Below, in pieces: positions 7,364-13,142 of a DNA stretch of 18,314 nucleotides. How positions within the stretch are numbered: position 1 is the first letter of the stretch; each line of letters begins with the position of its first letter. Position numbers and translations under genes: made by a program. The stretch spans positions 1 through 18,314 of the forward strand of contig JBLNDG010000228.1 in NCBI GenBank assembly GCA_050261415.1, in the 5' to 3' direction. The notes beneath the pieces were generated by a model. That model did not search any database. It was not told the origin of the DNA and saw nothing but the letters and a program-made list of their open reading frames with translations. This DNA comes from JBLNDG01 sp050261415. Its GTDB lineage: Bacteria; Bacillota; Clostridia; Lutisporales; Lutisporaceae.

Positions 7364-7412
7364 AAAACCACGAACTTCAAAAAGAAATAAAGTGTTGAAG
7401 TTGTGGTTTTTT
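7364..7412. terminator. Bidirectional terminator between GNAT and lytic transglycosylase genes
   Basis: AAAACCACGAACTTCA (7364-7379) pairs with TGAAGTTGTGGTTTT (7396-7410) with one bulged G, followed by a T-run to 7412. It separates two convergent genes and ends next to the transglycosylase stop codon. Its stem is nearly the same as the hairpin at 1807-1854. Confidence 0.85.
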
Positions 7413-7971
7413 AAAGTTTATTCCTTAAAGTAGACATTATACTTCTTACATAATTTTGAGTTTCAGTAAAAGGCGGGATGCCTCCGTACTTTTTTACACT
7501 ATTTGGTCCGGCATTATATGCAGCCAGTGCATATTCCAGATTTCCGCCGAATTCAGCCAGCATCTCCTTAAGGTATTTTACACCCCCATTTATGTTTTGT
7601 ATGGGGTCAAAAGCATTAGTTACACCCAGCGCTTTTGCCGTATCGGGCATTAGCTGCATGAGACCCATGGCTCCGGTTTTTGATACTGCATTGGGGTCGA
7701 AGTCTGATTCTGCTTTTATTACTGCCTTAATTATACTGCTGCTGATATTATATTTTTTCGCAATATCCTCAATAATCTGGTTGAATTCACCGTTATATAC
7801 GAAAGAAGTCCTGCTTGGGATAATACTGCCCATAGCCGTACCGGAAAGCTCATCCTGGAGTATATTTTCAAAGCTTGGCCCGGTGTCCTTTATCAACTTC
7901 ACATAGGCCGGCAGCTGGCTTTGTATTTCCAAAAGCTTTTGGCGGAGAATATCCTGTAATATAGAAGGCAT
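7411..7971 (-). CDS. Lytic transglycosylase, SLT domain
   Basis: The 186-residue protein ends in a soluble lytic transglycosylase domain (about residues 68-180): catalytic Glu88 in IKAESDFDP, GLMQLMP (103-109) and AYNAGP (151-156). This family cuts peptidoglycan between MurNAc and GlcNAc, forming 1,6-anhydro ends. Residues 1-60 are a helical lead-in without a hydrophobic stretch. I see no signal peptide or lipobox, which is odd for a wall enzyme. Export by another route, release by lysis, or a more upstream start are possible, though none is visible. The start has AAAGGAG (7981-7987). It is a single gene on its strand, followed by the terminator at 7364-7412. Confidence 0.92.
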   Translation of the reverse strand: MPSILQDILRQKLLEIQSQLPAYVKLIKDTGPSFENILQDELSGTAMGSIIPSRTSFVYNGEFNQIIEDIAKKYNISSSIIKAVIKAESDFDPNAVSKTGAMGLMQLMPDTAKALGVTNAFDPIQNINGGVKYLKEMLAEFGGNLEYALAAYNAGPNSVKKYGGIPPFTETQNYVRSIMSTLRNKL

Positions 7972-8283
7972 ATTAATCAGCTCCTTTCATCAATTTTACA
8001 ACAAAAAAGCTTGTATATCAATAGCAGGTGCCGCAACTGAAAAAGCTTGCGGCGAGGCGATAATATTAGTTTATAATAAAACCATACAGCTATAATATGA
8101 AGTATAATTAAGAGGTTAAATAAATAAATCAACTGAGTTGTAACCCTCCTACAGGATTGAAGATAATGACAAAAAAGATTATTATAAGATTCAAGAAGGA
8201 TTTTCAAGCAATTTGTAGTATATAGATAATTTGTTAAAAAATTATCAGTGTAACGGTGAATATACTATATAGGGGGTATATAT
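7972..8283. other. Intergenic region upstream of the redox operons
   Basis: About 310 bases separate the divergent transglycosylase and DRTGG genes. A GC-rich hairpin GCCGCAA/TTGCGGC (8030-8036, 8047-8053, 10-base loop) stands out in AT-rich DNA. It lies in the probable 5' leader of the transglycosylase, but I could not match it to a known riboswitch. CAACTGAGTTG near 8130 is a short palindrome. The last 60 bases carry the operator-like site and ribosome site of the DRTGG gene. I see no credible gene; a 19-codon frame at 8166 is too short to support. Confidence 0.4.
8231..8248 (+). promoter_or_regulatory. Rex-like operator 1, upstream of operon A
   Basis: TTGTTAA-AAAA-TTATCAG has the spacing and left half of the clostridial Rex consensus (TTGTTAA, 4 bases, TTAACAA) and matches 5 of 7 bases in the right half. 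It lies 35 bases before the DRTGG start codon. A possible -10 (GATAAT, 8225-8230) sits just upstream, so a bound repressor would cover the start point. Near-identical sites precede nuoE and rnfC. Confidence 0.6.
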
Positions 8284-8649
8284 ATGAAGATTTGCGAAGT
8301 CAAGGATATACTTGAGGCTGAAGTCCTTTGCGGTCATAATTTGTTGAATAATGAAGTTACCAGTGCTTTTGGATCTGATTTAATGAGCGATGTGCTGGCT
8401 TTTGTAAAAGGCAAAACGTTGCTTTTAACAGGTCTTACGAATCAGCAGGTTATAAGAACTGCTGAAATGGCAGATCTGGGCGCGATAGTATTTGTAAGGG
8501 GGAAAAAACCCGAGGAAGTAATAGTAAAGCTTGCTGAGGAAAATGGTATAGTGTTGCTTATGACGAGAGACACGATGTATACAGCCTCAGGGAAATTGTA
8601 TGGAAGAGGCTTGGCAGGTGTAAATATTGATAAGCTTTTGGCAAAGTAG
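8284..8649 (+). CDS. DRTGG domain protein
   Basis: This 121-residue soluble protein looks like a single DRTGG domain (PF07085), the regulatory-type fold also found between CBS domains and in phosphotransacetylase-type proteins. Typical parts are ICEVKDILEAEVLCG at the start, the DLMSDVLAFVKGKTLLLTG core and IVFVRGKKP. The function of free-standing members is unknown; ligand sensing is a reasonable inference. It is the first gene of operon A, with ribosome site AGGGGGT (8271-8277) and an operator-like site upstream. The second DRTGG-like protein at 10405 lies three genes later, and the two may form a pair. Stand-alone DRTGG genes beside hydrogenase-like genes recur in clostridia as far as I recall. 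Confidence 0.82.
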   Translation: MKICEVKDILEAEVLCGHNLLNNEVTSAFGSDLMSDVLAFVKGKTLLLTGLTNQQVIRTAEMADLGAIVFVRGKKPEEVIVKLAEENGIVLLMTRDTMYTASGKLYGRGLAGVNIDKLLAK

Positions 8650-8685
8650 GATAACAGTCTATCATAGTTTGGAGGAACATTACTT

Positions 8686-9117
8686 GTGGAAGAGATGAAG
8701 TATTTATTTGAAGTTAAAAAAGATGATTTCGTCAGAGCAGGGGAGGCTTCAAGCAATATAAAAAAGATATTGAGACAGCTTGGAATAGATACGGGAGTTA
8801 TAAGGAAAGTCTCAATAGCGGCCTATGAAGCCGAAATGAATATTGTTATACATTCCCTTGGCGGGCAGATTGAACTTGAGGTTCATCCGGATTCCGTGAA
8901 AGTTACTGCAAGAGATGAGGGGCCTGGTATAGAAGATATCGAGCTTGCTATGCAGGAAGGTTATTCAACTGCGTCGGAAAGGGTAAGGGAAATGGGATTC
9001 GGAGCAGGTATGGGATTACCCAATATGAAAAGGTGCTCTGACAGATTTTCTGTAAACTCCTCCCATGAAAAGGGTACAATCATAACAATGGAAGTGGATA
9101 TGAAAGCAGGTGATTGA
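8686..9117 (+). CDS. RsbW-like ATP-binding protein (anti-sigma factor/serine kinase type)
   Basis: The 143-residue protein is a lone GHKL ATPase domain of the HATPase_c_2 (RsbW/SpoIIAB) type: N-box region YEAEMNIVIHS (47-57), DEGPG (77-81), and the ATP lid GFGAGMGLPNMK (104-115). Relatives phosphorylate serine or threonine on an anti-anti-sigma protein and bind a sigma factor. No such partner is encoded here, so its target is unknown. The GTG start has GGAGG 10 bases upstream (8671-8675). It sits directly before the hydrogenase-like gene, with a single base between stop and next start, suggesting tight coupling and perhaps signalling from that protein. Confidence 0.85.
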   Translation: MEEMKYLFEVKKDDFVRAGEASSNIKKILRQLGIDTGVIRKVSIAAYEAEMNIVIHSLGGQIELEVHPDSVKVTARDEGPGIEDIELAMQEGYSTASERVREMGFGAGMGLPNMKRCSDRFSVNSSHEKGTIITMEVDMKAGD

Positions 9118-9118
9118 A

Positions 9119-10402
9119 ATGGAGGATAGATATTTTCATTCGGTTATACTGGAGGATGACAGATGCATAGGCTGCACAAGCTGCCTCAAGGTATGCCCTA
9201 CCGAAGCTATAAGATTGAGGAATGGTAAGGCCCGTATTATAGGCGAGAAATGTATTGACTGCGGTGAGTGTATAAGAATTTGCCCCAACCATGCTAAAAA
9301 TGCGGTTACCGATAGCCTGGATATAATAAAAAAGTTCAAGTATACAATTGCCATACCCTCTGTAGTACTTTACGGACAGTTCCCGGGGAGTCCTGCAATT
9401 GAAAAAATTCTTACAGCAATAAAGAAGATAGGGTTCGATGAAATTTACGAGGCATCTATAGGTATGGATGCAATTACAAATGTAATAAAACATCATGTGT
9501 TGAAACATTCAAACATCCGAAGGCCTATAATAAACTCAACCTGTCCCGCGATACTCCGTCTCATTCAGATAAGGTTTCCGGAGCTTCTGCCAAATGTAGT
9601 TGATATAGAAACTCCAATGGAGATAACCGCCAGGATTGCAAAAACCGAAATATCGCAGAGGACAGGGCTTGCAATTGATGATATAGGAGCAATTTTTATA
9701 TCACCGTGCACTGCCAGAATGACAAGCGTAAGAAATCCTTTGGGAATTGAAAAATCATATATCGATGGGGTCCTTTCCATGAAGGCCATATATGGTGAAA
9801 TACTGAGGAACTTGAACGGCAGTGACCAGAGTCTTGCTACAAAGTGCACAAAAGAATCGCTGTTATGGCCGATAACGGGCGGTCAAGCTGCAACTCTGGG
9901 AATAGAGAACTCCCTTGCTGTTGATGGAATAAGCGAGGTAATAAAAGTATTGGAAGAAATTGAGATGGACAAGCTGAAGGGCTTGGAGTTTTTTGAAGGG
10001 ATGGCCTGCATAGGAGCATGTGCAGGGGGACCTCTTACTATTGAAAACTCGTTTATTGCCAGAAACCGAATGAGAGCTTTAACAAAGAACACTCCTCACT
10101 CCGAAATAAATGAAGAAGAAATTCAGAAGCAGATAAAAATGTACGAGGAAGGTTTCATAAGGCTTACTGAAAATATAGTGCCCAGGTCCATTATGAAGTT
10201 AGATGATAATATAGAGAAATCCATGAGAAAAATGGAAATGATCAAGGAGATGCTGAAATACCTGCCGGGAATTGACTGCGGAGTATGCGGTGCACCGACC
10301 TGCAGGGCTTTTGCCGAGGATATAGTAAAAGGAGAAAACCAAAAGGCTATATGTATTGTAAAAACAATGGAAGTTTTCAAAAACAAGAATAGAGGAGATT
10401 AG
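9119..10402 (+). CDS. Sensory-type [FeFe]-hydrogenase-like iron-sulfur protein
   Basis: The 427-residue protein has two ferredoxin-type 4Fe-4S motifs (Cys16-19-22-26 and 45-48-51-55), a divergent [FeFe]-hydrogenase H-cluster domain (about 75-325), and a C-terminal FeS domain (PF04060 type, Cys387, 390, 395, 412). The four H-cluster ligand cysteines appear kept: Cys142 (STCP), Cys197 (SPCTAR), Cys297 and Cys301 (MACIGAC). The proton-transfer Cys of the usual TSCCP is Thr141, the PCxxK lysine is Arg, and the GGGQP end is missing. These changes fit sensory (group C/D) enzymes with low or no turnover. I chose ATG 9119, which has AGGTGA 5 bases upstream, over GTG 9110. Neighbouring ATPase, DRTGG and PHP genes suggest an H2 or redox sensor. 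No PAS domain is visible. Confidence 0.88.
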   Translation: MEDRYFHSVILEDDRCIGCTSCLKVCPTEAIRLRNGKARIIGEKCIDCGECIRICPNHAKNAVTDSLDIIKKFKYTIAIPSVVLYGQFPGSPAIEKILTAIKKIGFDEIYEASIGMDAITNVIKHHVLKHSNIRRPIINSTCPAILRLIQIRFPELLPNVVDIETPMEITARIAKTEISQRTGLAIDDIGAIFISPCTARMTSVRNPLGIEKSYIDGVLSMKAIYGEILRNLNGSDQSLATKCTKESLLWPITGGQAATLGIENSLAVDGISEVIKVLEEIEMDKLKGLEFFEGMACIGACAGGPLTIENSFIARNRMRALTKNTPHSEINEEEIQKQIKMYEEGFIRLTENIVPRSIMKLDDNIEKSMRKMEMIKEMLKYLPGIDCGVCGAPTCRAFAEDIVKGENQKAICIVKTMEVFKNKNRGD

Positions 10403-10404
10403 GT

Positions 10405-10740
10405 ATGATAGTAAAGAAAGCGTGTGAAAAAATCGGATTGAAGGTTTTGGCAGGCAAGAACTGCCTTGGTAAGGAACTGACCGGAGTATACATTTGCGAC
10501 CTTTTGAGCTGGGTCATGGCTCACGGCAAAAAGGGTGATGCATGGATCACAGTTCAGACCCACTCAAATATAATTGCTGTTGCTGCTTTGCTTGAGCTGG
10601 CCTGCATAATTATACCCGAAGAAATAGAGGTCGAAGAGGAAACCCTCAAAAAGGCAGAAGAGGAGAATATACCGGTACTGCAGGCTCCGGTACATGCTTA
10701 TGAAATAGCAAAATCATTGTACAAGCTGGGGATCGAGTAA
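10405..10740 (+). CDS. DRTGG-like domain protein, second copy in the operon
   Basis: This 111-residue soluble protein resembles the DRTGG family in size and order of secondary structure (ACEKIGLKVLAGKN, then VYICDLLSWVMAHGKKGDAWI, then AALLELACIIIPEE). It is clearly not a recent duplicate of the one at 8284. It is two bases downstream of the hydrogenase-like gene, and its ribosome site AGAGGAGA (10391-10398) lies within that gene's end, so translation is coupled. It overlaps neither neighbour but is only one base from the PHP gene. A ligand-binding or partner role for the Fe-S protein is inferred from position only. Confidence 0.75.
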   Translation: MIVKKACEKIGLKVLAGKNCLGKELTGVYICDLLSWVMAHGKKGDAWITVQTHSNIIAVAALLELACIIIPEEIEVEEETLKKAEEENIPVLQAPVHAYEIAKSLYKLGIE

Positions 10741-10741
10741 T

Positions 10742-11461
10742 ATGAAATTTGCAGTAGATTTTCATATCCACACTGCATTATCACCTTGCGGCGATGAGGA
10801 CATGACACCGAATAATATTGTAAATATGGCGCTACTGAAGGGCTTGGACATAATAGCGGTTACAGATCATAATTCCTGTGAAAACCTTCCGGCAGTCATG
10901 GAGGTTGCAAGACAGAACGGGCTAATGGTAATACCCGGTATGGAGGTCCAGACAAAAGAAGAGGTTCATATTGTCTGTTTGTTCAGAAAGCTCGAAGCAG
11001 CCATGAAATTCAGTGAGATAGTATATAATTCCCTGCCGCATATAAAGAATAAAGAAGAAGTTTTCGGAAGACAAATCATTATCAATAATAAGGATGAAAT
11101 CACCGGGAAAGTGGACAAGCTCTTACTCTTGTCGACAACACTTTCGGCAAACGATGTGTTTGTACTTGTAAGAGGCTTAGGAGGAATTTGCATACCTGCC
11201 CATGTAGACAGACCAGGATACAGCATCATAACAAACCTGGGTTTTATTCCTCCCTCGTTAAAAGTGAAAACTATTGAAATATCAAAAAAGAGTAATCCTG
11301 AGGAATTGCAGAAAAAATTTCCTTTTTTGAAACAGTACAATTATATAATCTCTTCGGATGCCCATAATCTCAGTAATATCAGTGAACGCGAGTTCTTTAT
11401 AGATATGGAGCTACTTAGCTTGAGTGAGCTTTTTGACATACTTGACAAAAAATTCACATAA
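10742..11461 (+). CDS. PHP domain metal-dependent phosphoesterase
   Basis: The 239-residue protein is a PHP domain with its metal ligands in order: HIH (8-10), TDHN (41-44), Glu68 in PGMEV, His76 in EVHIV, His154 in IPAHVDRPGYS, and SSDAHN (205-209). Such proteins hydrolyse phosphoesters such as histidinol phosphate, oligonucleotides or 3',5'-linked nucleotides; the substrate here is unknown. About 60 residues (85-145) lie between the halves, as in the YciV/TrpH-like group. It is the last gene of operon A. Its place after an RsbW-type kinase and a hydrogenase-like sensor invites the idea that it removes a phosphate or degrades a signal nucleotide, which is inference. No convincing terminator follows; the next gene has its own promoter. 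Confidence 0.88.
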   Translation: MKFAVDFHIHTALSPCGDEDMTPNNIVNMALLKGLDIIAVTDHNSCENLPAVMEVARQNGLMVIPGMEVQTKEEVHIVCLFRKLEAAMKFSEIVYNSLPHIKNKEEVFGRQIIINNKDEITGKVDKLLLLSTTLSANDVFVLVRGLGGICIPAHVDRPGYSIITNLGFIPPSLKVKTIEISKKSNPEELQKKFPFLKQYNYIISSDAHNLSNISEREFFIDMELLSLSELFDILDKKFT

Positions 11462-11522
11462 CCTATCGCAAAAAACATTTTATCAAAGCTTATGTCAATA
11501 GCTAAAAAAATATTTTAAAAAT

Positions 11523-11540
11523 TTGTTAAAAAATTATCTT
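11523..11540 (+). promoter_or_regulatory. Rex-like operator 2, at the nuoE promoter
   Basis: TTGTTAA-AAAA-TTATCTT shares its first 16 bases with operator 1 and the left half of the clostridial Rex consensus. It covers the -35 region of the probable promoter, where a bound repressor would block RNA polymerase. Confidence 0.6.
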
Positions 11541-11545
11541 GTTTA

Positions 11546-11554
11546 TGTTACAAT
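11546..11554 (+). promoter_or_regulatory. Extended -10 promoter of the nuoE operon
   Basis: TGTTACAAT is an extended -10 (TACAAT at 11549-11554). TTAAAA at 11526-11531 is 17 bases upstream, and TTGTTA at 11523 is 20. The start would be near 11561, giving a leader of about 110 bases. That leader holds a 7-bp hairpin CTGCATA/TATGCAG (11598-11604, 11612-11618) and lies ahead of a strong GAAGGAGGG ribosome site. Confidence 0.65.
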
Positions 11555-11670
11555 AGTCCTTGGAATATAAATTGATAAATTTATGTCAAACAAAATGCTG
11601 CATAGCCTTAATATGCAGATGCCAAGAAAAACAATATAAAAGTCAAATAAATAGAAGGAGGGACTCTTTG

Positions 11671-12144
11671 ATGTCTGACGCTGCATTCAAAGAAAAAATG
11701 GAGAAACTTGAGCACATATTAATTGAGCATAAGGATAGGCAGGGTGCTTTAATGCCGGTTCTTCATGAGACGCAGGAATTATTCGGATATATTCCTGAAG
11801 AAGCACAAAAGAGGATTTCAGAAGTATTAAATATTCCTCTAGCTGAAATATACGGTGTTGCAACCTTTTACTCCAGGTTTACATTAAAACCCAGAGGAAA
11901 GAATACAATCGGGGTGTGTCTCGGAACTGCATGTTATGTAAAAAATGCGCAGGGTGTGCTTGACAGGCTTAAAGAAGAACTAAAGATCGAACCAGGAGAG
12001 ACAACTGAGGATGGAAAATTCACGCTTGAAGCAACAAGGTGCTTGGGTTGCTGCGGACTGGCTCCGGTTATCATGATAAATGAAGAGGTATATGGAAAGC
12101 TAGTACCTGACGATATACCGGAAATTCTTAAAAAATATGAGTAA
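11671..12144 (+). CDS. nuoE: NuoE-like [2Fe-2S] subunit (24 kDa type, HydC-like)
   Basis: This 157-residue thioredoxin-fold ferredoxin subunit resembles complex I NuoE and the HydC subunit of NADH-linked [FeFe] hydrogenases. Helical residues 1-80 include GYIPEEAQKRISE and YGVATFYSRF. The [2Fe-2S] cysteines lie in CLGTACY and in RCLGCCGLAP. It would pass electrons between NADH-bound NuoF and the rest of the complex. I chose ATG 11671 with GAAGGAGGG (11654-11662). An upstream in-frame TTG would extend through the leader and lacks a ribosome site. It is the first gene of operon B, under the promoter with operator 2, and the next gene starts 8 bases on. Confidence 0.92.
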   Translation: MSDAAFKEKMEKLEHILIEHKDRQGALMPVLHETQELFGYIPEEAQKRISEVLNIPLAEIYGVATFYSRFTLKPRGKNTIGVCLGTACYVKNAQGVLDRLKEELKIEPGETTEDGKFTLEATRCLGCCGLAPVIMINEEVYGKLVPDDIPEILKKYE

Positions 12145-12152
12145 ATATTGAT

Positions 12153-12716
12153 ATGAGGGATTTATCTCTGCATATTCTTGATCTATCACAGAATTCAGTA
12201 GCTGCAGATGCCAATTTAGTTGAAATTACAATAATTGAGGATATTAAATCCGACATTCTCACAATTAAAATAAAGGATAACGGCCGTGGCATGAGCAGAG
12301 AACTGCTCGAGAAGGTTAAAGACCCCTTCGTGACAACAAGAACGAGCAGAAAGGTTGGCTTGGGAATACCGCTTATGCTTGCTGCCTGCAAGAGGTGTGA
12401 AGGGGAACTCACTATAGAGTCTGAAGTGAATGTTGGTACTGAAGTGACTGCGGTGTTTAAGCACAGTCATATTGACAGGGCACCCATGGGAAATATGGCT
12501 GACACTATGGTAAGCCTGATATTATCAGGCTCCGGTGGAGAAAGAACTGTTGATTTTATATACAAACACATAGTAAACAATTGTGAGTTTCGTATAGATA
12601 CGAGAGAACTCAAAAGGATCTTGGGAGAGGGGGTTTCTCTTTCTGAGCCCGAGATCCTGACATGGATAAAGGATTATATAAATGAAGGATTAGCTAATTT
12701 GCGCGGAGGTGTGTAA
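12153..12716 (+). CDS. Lone GHKL ATPase domain protein in the hydrogenase-type operon
   Basis: The 187-residue protein has a histidine-kinase-like ATP domain at the N-terminus: N-box around Asn14, DNGRGM (42-47), DPFVTTR (57-63), and the lid GLGIPL (69-74). No HisKA dimerisation/phosphoacceptor domain, membrane segment or sensor domain is present. A helical C-terminal part of about 75 residues is unassigned. Genes like this recur between NuoE and the [2Fe-2S] gene in clostridial hydrogenase clusters, so a role in regulating or assembling the complex is likely but unproven. The ribosome site is weak, and translation probably depends on nuoE, which ends 8 bases before. The last codons carry the GGAGG site of the next gene. 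Confidence 0.82.
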   Translation: MRDLSLHILDLSQNSVAADANLVEITIIEDIKSDILTIKIKDNGRGMSRELLEKVKDPFVTTRTSRKVGLGIPLMLAACKRCEGELTIESEVNVGTEVTAVFKHSHIDRAPMGNMADTMVSLILSGSGGERTVDFIYKHIVNNCEFRIDTRELKRILGEGVSLSEPEILTWIKDYINEGLANLRGGV

Positions 12717-12718
12717 GA

Positions 12719-13087
12719 ATGAAATCAATTCAGGAGTTGGAAGAAATTAGAAAGAAGACCCTGGAAACAATTAATGTCAGAAAAGATAGATCTGGTACAA
12801 GAGTAGTAGTTGGTATGGCTACCTGCGGTATAGCTGCAGGTGCAAGACCTGTACTTCTTGCGATAATGGATGAGGTAAAGAAAAATAACCTGTCAGATGT
12901 AATTGTGGCACAGACAGGCTGCATAGGAATGTGCAGACTTGAGCCAATTGTTGAGGTTTACAGACCCGGCGAAGAAAAAGTCACCTATATTAAGGTGAAC
13001 CCTTCCAAAGCAATAAGGATAGTTAATGAGCATGTAAAACAGGGTAAGGTTGTAGACGAGTATACAATCGGTGCAGGGGACAAATAA
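12719..13087 (+). CDS. [2Fe-2S] ferredoxin-like hydrogenase-associated protein
   Basis: The 122-residue thioredoxin-like ferredoxin corresponds to the small subunit (HndB/COG3411-like) found beside NuoE and NuoF in NADH-linked hydrogenase clusters. A helical start leads to RVVVGMATCGIAAGARP with Cys36, and TGCIGMC with Cys68 and Cys72. Only three cysteines are present, so either a non-Cys ligand completes the cluster or it binds nothing. As far as I recall this single-Cys first motif is common in the family, so it is not proof of decay. It begins 2 bases after the ATPase gene with GGAGG inside that gene, so translation is coupled, and it precedes nuoF by 55 bases. Confidence 0.85.
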   Translation: MKSIQELEEIRKKTLETINVRKDRSGTRVVVGMATCGIAAGARPVLLAIMDEVKKNNLSDVIVAQTGCIGMCRLEPIVEVYRPGEEKVTYIKVNPSKAIRIVNEHVKQGKVVDEYTIGAGDK

Positions 13088-13142
13088 GCAGCAAGGCTGT
13101 ATCTTAAAAGCATTAATGTAATCTGTTAGGAGGTAAATATAA

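Noticed and set aside
7478..7906. Open frame on the plus strand opposite the lytic transglycosylase
   Set aside because: The opposite strand encodes an intact SLT domain with catalytic residues; this frame has no ribosome site or recognisable domain.
7977..8207. Minus-strand frame of 76 codons between the transglycosylase and DRTGG genes
   Set aside because: It overlaps the transglycosylase leader and ribosome site, and its composition is that of AT-rich non-coding DNA.
8166..8225. Possible 19-residue leader peptide (MTKKIIIRFKK...)
   Set aside because: Too short, with a poorly placed AGGA site and no sign of regulation by translation, so I cannot support it.
11560..11670. N-terminal extension of nuoE from an upstream TTG
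   Set aside because: It has no ribosome site, begins at the predicted transcript start, encodes an untypical sequence, and the ATG at 11671 has a strong GAAGGAGGG.
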